A stretch of 61,058 nt of DNA from a virus. The notes under the pieces were generated by a model, which did no database searches, had not been told where the DNA came from, and worked only from the letters and a program-made list of their open reading frames with translations. The position numbers were made by a program, and so were the translations under genes. Location: IMG/VR virus record IMGVR_UViG_3300010375_000022, positions 1 through 61,058 of that record. One strand, given 5' to 3'. Of the stretch, positions 44,657 to 51,490 are shown in pieces; the first letter of the stretch is position 1, and each line of letters begins with the position of its first letter.

Positions 44657-45813
44657 GTCGCTATGCCATCACGTCCGAGGTAGGCGCAGATGAATTCTGC
44701 CGCGGCTTCCGCGTTGATCGCGTTGCCGTAGGCGCGCAGTCGTCCCACGCGCGCGGTAGCCCCATGAGCCAGCGGGAATGTGCCGGGTTCAACTGGCCGG
44801 TATTTTCCATCGCGGCAGTAGATCCATTCGGCGTCGGACCAGAAAGAGTCGCCTGCGCTGATAACGGTTTTCCGCGCGTATGGGTCCAACGCTCCGCATT
44901 GAATTCGTCCGTCGCCGACTCGCTGCGCCAATCCCGCGCGGCCGGCGTCGCCCAGGACGCTTGCGCCGCTAGATTGGGGTTTCCTCGCTTGTAGGCCTTC
45001 GGCCTTTGTTCTCTCTCCGATGCCATCGGAGTCGCCCAACTCGCCGCATGGTTGAGCGTGATATTCTTGGTAGTGAAATTTCGCCCCGGCGCGCGCACTG
45101 CATCCGTTTTCGTGCAAGTCGGCCAATGCGTCAGAAGCGGAACTTGGTCCTTCAAGTCGCCGCGATAATTTCCGAGTTGGTTCACATCGCGACGGTGGCC
45201 GCCTTTCAGCCGCATCGGCCGAGGCTTGCCGCAATCGTTCGCCATCGGCGTGAGCCACGAAGAACAATCGTTGCCGGATGTGCGGCGCGCCGACGCCCGC
45301 AGCGCAAAGATCGACCGCTGCGCTGGCGTAACTCGCTCCTTCCAGGTCAGCTTGAACAAGGTCGAGCCAACCAAGGCCATCACGACTCGCAACCTGCTCG
45401 CCAAAGACGACGCGAGGGCGGCACTGGCTGATGAGGTGGAACCACGCGGGCCAAAGGTGCCGCTCGTCAGCAAACCCAACGCCTTTACCTGCCGCGCTGA
45501 AAGGCTGGCAAGGGCATGAGCCAGTCCACACGGGTCTACTGTCGTCCCATCCGGCAGCGCGAAGGGCGTAAGACCAGACGCCAATGCCTGCGAAGAAATG
45601 GCATTGCGTATAGCCGCGCACGTCATCAGGAGAAACATCCTCGATGGAACGTTCGTCAACGTCACCGTCGGCAATGTGTCCGTCGGCAATGTGTCCGTCG
45701 GCAATGTGTCCGTCGGCAATGTGTCCGTCGGCAATGTGTCCGTCGGCGATGAGGTTTCGCAGCCAAGCGGCGCAGTAGGGATCGTGTTCGTTGTAGTAAG
45801 CGCGTCCATTCAC
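44653..45813 (-). CDS. C5 cytosine DNA methyltransferase with N-terminal tandem repeats
   Basis: A 386-residue protein. Motif I is FFAGIGVW (73-80); motif IV is GSCPCQPFS (98-106) with catalytic Cys102; [10 protein letters not shown] is the later QRR-type motif. Residues about 22-51 are tandem IADGH pentapeptides encoded by a 15-bp DNA repeat. This insert lies between the first helix and motif I and is atypical for the family. The enzyme may protect phage DNA from host restriction. A second frame is open across nearly the whole gene. Confidence 0.85.
   Translation of the reverse strand: MNGRAYYNEHDPYCAAWLRNLIADGHIADGHIADGHIADGHIADGHIADGDVDERSIEDVSPDDVRGYTQCHFFAGIGVWSYALRAAGWDDSRPVWTGSCPCQPFSAAGKGVGFADERHLWPAWFHLISQCRPRVVFGEQVASRDGLGWLDLVQADLEGASYASAAVDLCAAGVGAPHIRQRLFFVAHADGERLRQASADAAERRPPSRCEPTRKLSRRLEGPSSASDALADLHENGCSARAGAKFHYQEYHAQPCGELGDSDGIGERTKAEGLQARKPQSSGASVLGDAGRAGLAQRVGDGRIQCGALDPYARKTVISAGDSFWSDAEWIYCRDGKYRPVEPGTFPLAHGATARVGRLRAYGNAINAEAAAEFICAYLGRDGIAT
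44661..45809 (-). CDS. Possible overlapping gene in another frame of the C5 methyltransferase
   Basis: A 382-codon frame, shifted relative to the methyltransferase, starts 4 bp after its ATG and runs to 8 bp from its end. The product has [21 protein letters not shown] and [14 protein letters not shown] recall proteins with this WxTPxAxD and RWLMG pattern annotated in phages. They may be genuine overlapping products or misannotated shadows of this methyltransferase class. I list it as unproven. Confidence 0.25.
   Translation of the reverse strand: MDALTTTNTIPTAPLGCETSSPTDTLPTDTLPTDTLPTDTLPTDTLPTVTLTNVPSRMFLLMTCAAIRNAISSQALASGLTPFALPDGTTVDPCGLAHALASLSARQVKALGLLTSGTFGPRGSTSSASAALASSLASRLRVVMALVGSTLFKLTWKERVTPAQRSIFALRASARRTSGNDCSSWLTPMANDCGKPRPMRLKGGHRRDVNQLGNYRGDLKDQVPLLTHWPTCTKTDAVRAPGRNFTTKNITLNHAASWATPMASEREQRPKAYKRGNPNLAAQASWATPAARDWRSESATDEFNAERWTHTRGKPLSAQATLSGPTPNGSTAAMENTGQLNPAHSRWLMGLPRAWDDCAPTATRSTRKPRQNSSAPTSDVMA
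45667..45741. repeat. Five tandem copies of a 15-bp repeat
   Basis: Five exact copies of GTCGGCAATGTGTCC, followed by a partial copy (45742-45750). The unit length is a multiple of three, so copy-number change would alter the number of IADGH pentapeptides in the methyltransferase without breaking the frame. Confidence 0.95.
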
Positions 45814-46205
45814 GCGGCTCTCACGATCTGGTCAGCACCAGCGATCAGCGCGTTCTGAAATTCGAGCTGCTCGGCGTTGCGACCGTAGCGATCGAAGAAC
45901 GGCACTGAGCCCTTGGCCAAGCTCGGGCCATAGGCATTGAACATATCGCGGCTCGTCATGCCTGGCTGGCAGATGCCTTGGTGGTGCCACGAGCAGGAAC
46001 ACACCGAGTCGTCCTGGCTCTGGGTGAATCCGTTTTCCGTCTGGTGGTGGATCTGGAAGTGGCCCGCCGGCGAGTACGCGTCACCCTCGTCGTTGAACTC
46101 GATCAGGTCTTCCATCCAGCAGTGGATACAGCCCAACTCGCGCGCGCGGTCTTGGCGCGCTTGCTGCGCTTTCGTGGGCTGGGGAATACGGCGCGCGAAG
46201 GGCAT
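45810..46205 (-). CDS. Ref-like HNH nuclease
   Basis: A 131-residue protein. Residues about 25-100 carry GCIHCWMED, GHFQIHHQTENGF, CSCSWHHQGIC and then GPSLAKGSVPFFDRYG. This Cys/His pattern resembles the Ref (recombination enhancement, RecA-dependent) nuclease family and related HNH proteins. Ref enzymes cut RecA-bound displacement loops. The stop overlaps the methyltransferase start by 4 bp. Confidence 0.7.
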   Translation of the reverse strand: MPFARRIPQPTKAQQARQDRARELGCIHCWMEDLIEFNDEGDAYSPAGHFQIHHQTENGFTQSQDDSVCSCSWHHQGICQPGMTSRDMFNAYGPSLAKGSVPFFDRYGRNAEQLEFQNALIAGADQIVRAA

Positions 46206-46207
46206 CC

Positions 46208-46735
46208 TCAGAACCTCCCCGGCGCGCTACCGTCGGTCTCTTCGTCGTCCATGGCGAAGTGGCCGCGGCGCTCGGCAATCGTTGGGTTCAGCCGCAAGGC
46301 CACGCCCGAGGAACCCAGGCGACGCAGATCACCCGCACTTTCTTCCAGGAGGCGGTTGTAGGCTGCTTGCCCATCCGCAATGCGCTCGAGCAACTCTTGC
46401 CGGCGCTCTTCCGTGGCCTTCATGCGCGGCCGTTCGTAGCCGAGATCTTCCATCACCGCCAGAAAGAACTGGTGGCGATTGAACTTGCGAGCCAGAGCCC
46501 AGAGTTCGCTGGGCTTGAAATGGCCAGCGCGCTCCGGGTTCAGGTTGCCATTGAACTTGTTGACGGCCCCTTCGTACGTCAGCTTCTCTTGCTCCCAGAA
46601 ACCCTCCGAGAGCAAGAATTCGATCATCTGTTTCTTCAACTCCGGGCTCACATCCAGCGTGTCTTTCAGCGCGTCCAGGCCCCGTTGCATCCACGCCGCA
46701 TCGAGCCACGGCGTTTCCATTTTCGGTGTCCCCAC
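46208..46735 (-). CDS. Unknown early protein downstream of DGR target 3
   Basis: A 175-residue protein if started at the GTG at 46735, which is preceded by GAGGGGAG; the ATG at 46720 is an alternative. Mostly helical, with QMIEFLLSEGFWEQEKLTYE, then AVNKFNGN and LWALARKFNRHQFFLAVMED. The centre resembles small phage proteins that follow cro-like genes; I cannot name the family. It lies 43 bp after the end of VR3. Confidence 0.5.
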   Translation of the reverse strand: MGTPKMETPWLDAAWMQRGLDALKDTLDVSPELKKQMIEFLLSEGFWEQEKLTYEGAVNKFNGNLNPERAGHFKPSELWALARKFNRHQFFLAVMEDLGYERPRMKATEERRQELLERIADGQAAYNRLLEESAGDLRRLGSSGVALRLNPTIAERRGHFAMDDEETDGSAPGRF

Positions 46736-46777
46736 TGGTTTTTCTCCCCTCACGGAAATCTCCCAAAAAGAGCCCAA

Positions 46778-47383
46778 TTACTGACTGGCCGGCGCGCCGC
46801 CGCCGCGCACCGCGCGCGCGAACGCGCCGTGGTAGCGGTGGTCGTGGTAGACGAGGCCGTAGCTGAAGTTGACGAATCAGAAATAGGACGCCACGCCGTT
46901 TTCGTCCTTGCTCCACGCACATTCCGTCGAGGTCCAGTACCAGCCGGACTTCGTGCCAGGGAAGGCTTTGGTATCGATGGCGGGGTTGTGAAGATTCCGA
47001 TCGACGATGGTCTCAAGTTCGTCCAGAGTCGGTTTGCGCCAGTCGTTGAAACCGCCGGCCCGGCAGGCGGCAATGGCCTTATCAGCGCCTTCGACAGTCA
47101 GCGAGTCATTCCCGAGCGGGTCCGACCATGTCAAGTCCGTATGGGTGTCGAACGTGGTGTCGGTCGCGCGGACGAAGCGCCGCGACGTGCAGATTGCCGA
47201 CATGGCTGCAAGCGCCGCTGCGCCTCGGCAAATCTCACTCGCCTGGCTACGCTTTTCGCGAACCAAGCGCAGGGTTTCCCAGGCCTCCTCCGCTTCTCGA
47301 ACGGCATCGATCAACTTCATGCCTTTCTTGAGCGGCAACAGATCAAGCGCGCTACGGAAAATGAACTCGTTCGTCTCTCTCAT
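46778..47383 (-). pseudogene. DGR target 3: DUF1566-type variable protein with stop in VR
   Basis: The gene starts at 47383 and is open for 168 codons to a TGA at 46877-46879, inside its variable repeat. Ignoring that stop, it continues to the normal TAA at 46778, for a 201-residue product. The domain has GGFNDWRKPTLDELETIVD and GWYWTSTECAWSKDENG, then, past the stop, AFARAVRGGGAPASQ. These are DUF1566/formylglycine-enzyme-type CLec signatures. The N-terminal half (about 80 residues) is helical and unlike the other two targets. TR has TGG at the stop position. It is the first gene after the Cro-like gene. Confidence 0.85.
46784..46891 (-). repeat. DGR variable repeat VR3
   Basis: A 108-bp copy related to TR (54373-54480), in opposite orientation. 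By hand alignment it differs from TR at 13 TR adenines and at one G (TGG to TGA). The 3' 42 bp, beginning GCGTTCGCGCGCGCG, are identical to TR. The 3' flank is CAGTAATTGGGCTC, not the TR flank. Confidence 0.93.
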
Positions 47384-47412
47384 CGCGGCGGAATCCTCGT
47401 CAAGTATTGGTG

Positions 47413-47679
47413 CTATGGCTGTTGCAGATCGTGTGGATTGCTGTGTTTTTCGGCGGGCGTAGGCTTCATCGCTTCGATGGCGCGGCGCGCGGTTTCCAGT
47501 TCGTCTAGGGCACGCTGCAGGCGCGAGATCACATCGAACTCAGCTCGTTTCCCACGAGTCCCGCGCGCGAATTTGCTGAGCCAGGAATAGCTAACACCGG
47601 CCTTGCTGGCGATCTCCTGATACGACCCCGAAAAGCTGTTCACCCGTGCCCGTATGGACTCGATGACGTCAACCGACAT
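47413..47679 (-). CDS. Cro-like DNA-binding protein
   Basis: An 88-residue protein from the ATG at 47679 (MSVDVIESIRARVNSF). A helix-turn-helix is visible at SYQEIASKAGVSYSWLSKFA; a basic stretch and a helical tail follow. It is divergent from the CI-like repressor and separated from it by paired operators. This makes it the expected Cro or first regulator of the leftward early operon. Confidence 0.75.
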   Translation of the reverse strand: MSVDVIESIRARVNSFSGSYQEIASKAGVSYSWLSKFARGTRGKRAEFDVISRLQRALDELETARRAIEAMKPTPAEKHSNPHDLQQP

Positions 47680-47690
47680 GGCTTTGCTCA

Positions 47691-47728
47691 ATCACAATTG
47701 TGATTCACACAATATCACAACTGTGATA
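47691..47728. promoter_or_regulatory. Divergent repressor operators
   Basis: Two inverted repeats lie between the Cro-like and CI-like genes. The first is a perfect palindrome ATCACAATTGTGAT (47691-47704), and the second is ATCACAACTGTGAT (47714-47727), with centres 23 bp apart. A plausible leftward promoter (TTGCGC, 16 bp, TATTGT on the minus strand) overlaps the second site. The same motif recurs twice at 49829-49872. Confidence 0.88.
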
Positions 47729-47752
47729 GCGCGCAAGTCTAGTATCCTTGGC

Positions 47753-48211
47753 ATGGCAAAGAAGGATTTAGCTAAGCCGACCAGTCAGGCCGCACTCGCG
47801 CTCGCAGCGAACGTCCTTGCGCTTAGAACCCGGAATAAATGGTCCCAGGCAACGCTGGCGACCAAGGCCGGGACCGTTCAATCCTTGATCAGCTTCATTG
47901 AACGGTACAAAACCGGTGAGGATCGGCATGCCGCCATCGACACGATCGACGGCATCGCCAAGGCCTTTGGCGTCCCTTCCCACATGCTCCTCGTTCCCGG
48001 CTATGCCGCTGGGCTCAGGGCCGTGCCGTCCAAGGTAAAGTTGGATACTGAATTGCTCAACCTAGTGACCGCGGGTATGAGCATGGTCAAGCGCGGTTCG
48101 CGCATAGACCGCGGCGAGCTGGCTGCTGCGATGTACGAGGCCGCCGAGAGCGAGGATGCCGAGTCACGCAAGCAGACGATTTTACGGCTAGTTCACAGTG
48201 CCAACAAATAG
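47753..48211 (+). CDS. CI-like phage repressor
   Basis: A 152-residue protein. Residues about 18-80 form an HTH_XRE domain (LALRTRNKWSQATLATKAGT, QSLISFIERYKTG, TIDGIAKAFGV). A helical C-terminus of about 60 residues follows. No LexA-type self-cleaving peptidase is visible, so induction may depend on an antirepressor (perhaps the Rha-like protein) and not on RecA cleavage. It probably binds the ATCACAATTGTGAT sites at both early operons. Confidence 0.8.
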   Translation: MAKKDLAKPTSQAALALAANVLALRTRNKWSQATLATKAGTVQSLISFIERYKTGEDRHAAIDTIDGIAKAFGVPSHMLLVPGYAAGLRAVPSKVKLDTELLNLVTAGMSMVKRGSRIDRGELAAAMYEAAESEDAESRKQTILRLVHSANK

Positions 48212-48279
48212 GCGGAACTACCCTGTCCCGACGCCGTCAAAGTGGAACGGCGCATCACAGAAAACAGGGGTAGTTCGAT

Positions 48280-48471
48280 ATGGATCCGGAAAAAAGGGCA
48301 GCGGTCATTTCGTTGTTTGAGGAGATGGGGAAGAAGGAGCGACTGGCAGAACCTGAGCGAATGAGTGACGCCCTGATTGGTGACACGACGATCATCGGCT
48401 CGACGATCGTGTTTTGTATGCCAGAACAGGTGGCGGGGCTGCTGTCCACGCTGTTCAAGAAGCAGAAGTAG
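48280..48471 (+). CDS. Small unknown protein downstream of repressor
   Basis: A 63-residue protein, helical at the N-terminus, with a hydrophobic stretch near residues 34-58 (DTTIIGSTIVFCMPEQVAGL). It is expressed from the repressor side, so probably in the lysogen. Function unknown. Confidence 0.55.
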   Translation: MDPEKRAAVISLFEEMGKKERLAEPERMSDALIGDTTIIGSTIVFCMPEQVAGLLSTLFKKQK

Positions 48472-48532
48472 TGCGCAGCACATGACCGACGTCTTCCGAG
48501 GCGTCGGTTTTAAGCCTTCGGGGGGAGGGTTT

Positions 48533-49120
48533 GTGACTACCAAATCGCGTGGAATTTTGCTCGTCGCCATGGCCGGCTTGTTGATCGGCGGCCATGCGGA
48601 TGCCGTTGAACTGTCCAAGTGCATGAGCAAGACCGGGCAAACGACATACACCGACGGCCCGTGCCCGGATGCTGCAGCGAAGAGCGCGGCTGGCAATTTC
48701 AAGCGCGACGAGCCGCCGAGAGCGGCCCCAGTGCAAGCCAACGATGGCGCCTATAACCCGGATCTGCAGGGCTCGCCGACAACTCGCGAGGTCTATCCAA
48801 ACATATCTTCATCCGAGCCAGCCCCAGTGCCTTCCGGCTATCGATGCCAGGCTGGTGACCGGAGTTGGGTGCAAACACAACCCTGCCCTTCGACATCCGA
48901 ACGAACGGTTAAGGAAAGGGTTCATATATCCAGCTGGGATGCAACAGGTCCTGCCACCATAACGAGGAAGGAAACGGTTCCTGTGGAGCAGCAGCAGTTA
49001 TCCCGAGGTCAGTTGTGCGACGAAATGAAGCGACGCGCCGCGGAAAGTGGAATGAGCAAGCGTAGCGCGCCAGACGCCTATGAGCGCAACAAGCTGCGCT
49101 TGGCCAATGGTTGCAGTTGA
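48533..49120 (+). CDS. Secreted DUF4124-like protein
   Basis: A 195-residue protein from a GTG at 48533, which has a strong GGGGGAGGG ribosome-binding site. It begins with a signal peptide (ILLVAMAGLLIGGHADA) and then a DUF4124-like segment, LSKCMSKTGQTTYTDGPCP. It has further Cys pairs and a Gln/Ser-rich middle. Exported protein in the lysogeny region, so a candidate lysogenic-conversion or superinfection-exclusion factor. Confidence 0.7.
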   Translation: MTTKSRGILLVAMAGLLIGGHADAVELSKCMSKTGQTTYTDGPCPDAAAKSAAGNFKRDEPPRAAPVQANDGAYNPDLQGSPTTREVYPNISSSEPAPVPSGYRCQAGDRSWVQTQPCPSTSERTVKERVHISSWDATGPATITRKETVPVEQQQLSRGQLCDEMKRRAAESGMSKRSAPDAYERNKLRLANGCS

Positions 49121-49457
49121 TGTGGAATACCTACTTGAGTCATCGACGCATATCCATGAACTCGCAAAACGGGTCGATTGCGCTTTGGACCTGGGGGCTA
49201 GAGCTGGGATGTTGCTCAACCATCCCCGGTTTTGCGTCGGCGGTGATGGAAAGGTTTTCTGCTCTTTGAGTTCTGAGCCGAGCGATTGGGGTTTCGTTTC
49301 AGTGGTGGAAACTGATCTGGTCACTTGGCAGTTGGGCGGCCGCTACGCTTGGCTGGATTGGCCTCGCCCGTTGCTGCAGATATTGTTCGGCGAACCCAGC
49401 CGCGCTGCTGTCGAGATCGCAGAAGCTTTGCTTCATCGGCGGCAAGGGCATGCTTGA
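49107..49457 (+). CDS. Unknown protein in lysogeny region
   Basis: A 116-residue protein from the ATG at 49107, which overlaps the preceding gene by 14 bp. Sequence such as HIHELAKRVDCALDLGARAG followed by a WGFVSVVETDLVTWQ segment is compact and soluble-looking. No family recognised. Confidence 0.5.
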   Translation: MVAVDVEYLLESSTHIHELAKRVDCALDLGARAGMLLNHPRFCVGGDGKVFCSLSSEPSDWGFVSVVETDLVTWQLGGRYAWLDWPRPLLQILFGEPSRAAVEIAEALLHRRQGHA

Positions 49458-49785
49458 CCGCTCAAGCATCTGTGGGTTTCCGGGAATAATTCTCGGAATA
49501 TTCTGCGTCGTTTTCGCAGCAGCAGCGCGCGAGCCGCGCAATCATGAAGCGGTGCTTGAGTTCCGAAGGCAACATCCCTGCCCTACTACTCAGCGATTCA
49601 CAGGCCGGTGTCCTGGTTGGATCATCGACCACCGCGTCGCGCTGTGTATTGGCGGCCATGACGCACCCAGCAATATGCGGTGGCAGACCTTCGACAAGTC
49701 CCTCATGAAGGACAAGTGGGAGTGCCGCCGCGGCTGGGAACAAAAGCTGGCCGAGTGCGAAGCGAATGGCTGCTACGCCCCTTAG
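49450..49785 (+). CDS. Secreted HNH-type nuclease-like protein
   Basis: A 111-residue protein. The N-terminal signal or anchor (residues about 9-27, FPGIILGIFCVVFAAA) precedes CPTTQRFTGRCPGWIIDHR, a VALCIGGHDAPSNMRWQ segment and KDKWE. The IIDHRVAL...GG...N pattern is that of HNH endonuclease-like domains. Export and position downstream of the repressor suggest a lysogen-expressed factor against incoming DNA or rival cells. That role is inferred. Confidence 0.65.
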   Translation: MLDRSSICGFPGIILGIFCVVFAAAAREPRNHEAVLEFRRQHPCPTTQRFTGRCPGWIIDHRVALCIGGHDAPSNMRWQTFDKSLMKDKWECRRGWEQKLAECEANGCYAP

Positions 49786-49828
49786 CTGATCAACCACCTC
49801 TGCCCGTCGACCGGTCGTCGCGAGAGTT

Positions 49829-49872
49829 ATCACAATTGTGTTGACAAAGATTAGAATTATCACTATTGTGAT
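49829..49872 (+). promoter_or_regulatory. Repressor-controlled promoter of rightward operon and DGR
   Basis: Two operator-like sites, ATCACAATTGTGTT (49829-49842) and ATCACTATTGTGAT (49859-49872), match the immunity operators with one mismatch each. Between them lies TTGACA (49841-49846), then 17 bp, then TATTGT (49864-49869), a good sigma70-type promoter overlapped by both operators. It is upstream of DGR target 2, so the CI-like repressor should silence this operon in the lysogen. Confidence 0.85.
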
Positions 49873-49896
49873 ATTCACGATGCCCAGGAGGGACTC

Positions 49897-50358
49897 ATGC
49901 AAGCCAACACCGAACTCAAGCAACAGACCGCCGCCGACATCACGCCGGTATATCCCGCCACGGAAACCGAACCGGCCTATGCCGGCCCGAACGCGCAAGG
50001 TCTCTGGTTCACCGACAGGATCGGAACCGATGAAATGACCTACGCGGAGTTGGAGAAGGCCGTCAAGGAATGTCGGGCGGGCGGATTCGACGACTGGCGC
50101 ATTCCCACACTGCACGAGCAATTCGGCGAGGTCGACCACACCAAGTTCAATCCGGCCACCGACGCCAACAAGTACCCGAACATCACGGGCGGCTGGTACT
50201 GGACGTCGACCGAATGCGCGTGGAGCAAGGACGAGAAAGGTGTGGCGTCCCTTTTCTGGGTCGTCAACTTCTCCTACGGCGACGTCCTCGACAGCCGCCG
50301 CAGCTACAACGCGTTCGCGCGCGCGGTGCGCGGCGGCGGCGCGCCGGCCAGTCAGTAA
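49897..50358 (+). CDS. DGR target 2: DUF1566-type variable protein
   Basis: A 153-residue protein, first gene of the rightward operon, with a good AGGAGGGA ribosome-binding site. Core DUF1566/CLec motifs: CRAGGFDDWRIPTLHEQFGE, GWYWTSTECAWSKDEKG, then AFARAVRGGGAPASQ. The VR spans residues about 117-152. It has no signal peptide. Compared with TR, 14 substitutions all fall at adenines; diversified residues include L, V, S, Y, D, L, D, S, R, S and Y. It probably binds a ligand through its variable surface. Confidence 0.93.
   Translation: MQANTELKQQTAADITPVYPATETEPAYAGPNAQGLWFTDRIGTDEMTYAELEKAVKECRAGGFDDWRIPTLHEQFGEVDHTKFNPATDANKYPNITGGWYWTSTECAWSKDEKGVASLFWVVNFSYGDVLDSRRSYNAFARAVRGGGAPASQ
50245..50352 (+). 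repeat. DGR variable repeat VR2
   Basis: A 108-bp repeat at the 3' end of target 2. Relative to TR it differs at 14 positions, all A in TR, and the 3' 42 bp are unchanged. The flank CAGTAATTGGGCTC, identical to VR3's, replaces the TR flank GAGTGTCAGG. Confidence 0.96.
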
Positions 50359-50384
50359 TTGGGCTCTTTTTTGGAGGTCCCACG

Positions 50385-50720
50385 ATGCTACTAGTGACTC
50401 TGGACTCATACGACGATCAGGTTGTCGCCGATCGCATGCGCCGCGTCGCGCAGCGCATGCATGCGGCAGCTCCCTTCACCGAATGGGCGGTCGACGAGGC
50501 TGTCAGCGTCTACCGCGAGACTGGCGAGACCGCGGCGGCGATCAGCGCGGGCGTGGAATTCCTGCACCGCGTGTTCTCCGGAGGCGATAGCCACCCGACG
50601 CCGACACCTCCGGCGCCGCCACGGCCGTTCGAGTGGGTTGAGAACCCGCTCGTGATCGGCGGTGCGTTCATCGCTGCGATTGGGCTATTTGTCGCAAGAG
50701 TAGCGGGGTGGCTTTCATGA
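50385..50720 (+). CDS. Tail-anchored unknown protein
   Basis: A 111-residue protein from the ATG at 50385. The N-terminal 65 residues are helical; a Pro-rich linker (TPTPPAPPRP) follows, then a C-terminal membrane helix (VIGGAFIAAIGLFVARVAGW). It directly follows VR2. Membrane location raises the possibility that it works with the DGR target, but there is no direct evidence. Confidence 0.6.
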   Translation: MLLVTLDSYDDQVVADRMRRVAQRMHAAAPFTEWAVDEAVSVYRETGETAAAISAGVEFLHRVFSGGDSHPTPTPPAPPRPFEWVENPLVIGGAFIAAIGLFVARVAGWLS

Positions 50721-50923
50721 GCGCAGCGCGGGCTCTTAGCAAGTTCTTCATGCCACGCCCCTGGGCCGGATGTACGCCGCCGGCGGCCGCCGAGCGCTTG
50801 GCTGAGTGGGAGCGCCGGCGCGGCGAGCATCGGGCTCAGCAGCGGCTTCGCGAAGCCCGGGTGGCACAGGCCTTCGACGAACTCGCCGGCGTGCGCCCCG
50901 CCATCTCTCCGAGGCTTCCGTAA
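50717..50923 (+). CDS. Small basic protein
   Basis: A 68-residue Arg/Ala-rich protein with a long helix (AERLAEWERRRGEHRAQQRL). Its ATG overlaps the preceding stop (ATGA). Function unknown. Confidence 0.5.
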   Translation: MSAARALSKFFMPRPWAGCTPPAAAERLAEWERRRGEHRAQQRLREARVAQAFDELAGVRPAISPRLP

Positions 50924-51048
50924 TGATCTTCAGTTCGATTGGATGGGTGTTCATCTCGCACCCGGATCGGTCGCAGATGCGGCCGGGCTCATCGCTTCGA
51001 GGGCGGTTTCCTCCTCCCCGACCCTCGGTCACAGGGCGACCGCCTTGA
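50923..51048 (+). CDS. Possible 41-residue protein
   Basis: A short frame, MIFSSIGWVFISHPDRSQMR and a basic Pro-rich tail, whose ATG overlaps the preceding stop (TAATG). Coupling supports translation; the low-complexity tail weakens the case. The 124 bp that follow hold no gene I can call. Confidence 0.3.
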   Translation: MIFSSIGWVFISHPDRSQMRPGSSLRGRFPPPRPSVTGRPP

Positions 51049-51172
51049 CGTAAGGACGCGTCCACTTTTACCGCCTGCCGGTGGGAAAAACGTCGGTGTT
51101 CCCCCTAGCTCCGACGACCCTCCCTCCCCGAGCCCACCGGCGGGCGCCTTCTCTCAATCAGCGGAGATTCCT

Positions 51173-51484
51173 ATGAACCATCTTAGCAATAGCAATTTCG
51201 CCTACAGCGCCAGTATCCAGCCGTCCGATGTACAGTCGGATGTGTCGCCGGTGCAGATGCAAACCATTCGTCTCGGAGGCACCGTCGACGCTATCGAAGA
51301 ACGCGTCATGGCGCTTGCGGTGCGCTTGGAACCTTATCTAAGAACCGCACCGGAATCGAACAGTTCTGCGAAGCCTACTGCTGGCGCCTCGTGCTCTTTC
51401 CACAGCGGCCTGATTTCGATCACGGAACACGCTTCCTGCATCGATCACAAGTTGGCCGACCTCATCGATCGCCTGCAGATCTGA
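51173..51484 (+). CDS. Unknown small protein upstream of RdgC-like gene
   Basis: A 103-residue protein from the ATG at 51173, preceded by GGAG. Ser-rich N-terminus, a helix around DAIEERVMALAVRLEPYLRT and a second near ASCIDHKLADLIDRLQI. Ends 6 bp before the RdgC-like gene. No family recognised. Confidence 0.5.
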   Translation: MNHLSNSNFAYSASIQPSDVQSDVSPVQMQTIRLGGTVDAIEERVMALAVRLEPYLRTAPESNSSAKPTAGASCSFHSGLISITEHASCIDHKLADLIDRLQI

Positions 51485-51490
51485 TCAGCC

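Noticed and set aside
45667-45750. Possible CRISPR-like repeats
   Set aside because: The 15-bp units are directly adjacent without spacers and lie in a coding region; they are a simple tandem repeat.
47728-47752. Rightward promoter for the repressor with TAGTAT as -10
   Set aside because: The match lies only about 10 bp from the ATG and has no convincing -35 element, so I did not annotate it.
50439-50640. Fourth DGR target next to VR2
   Set aside because: I searched by eye for the AFARAVRGGG segment and its reverse complement; it occurs only at VR1, VR2, VR3 and TR.
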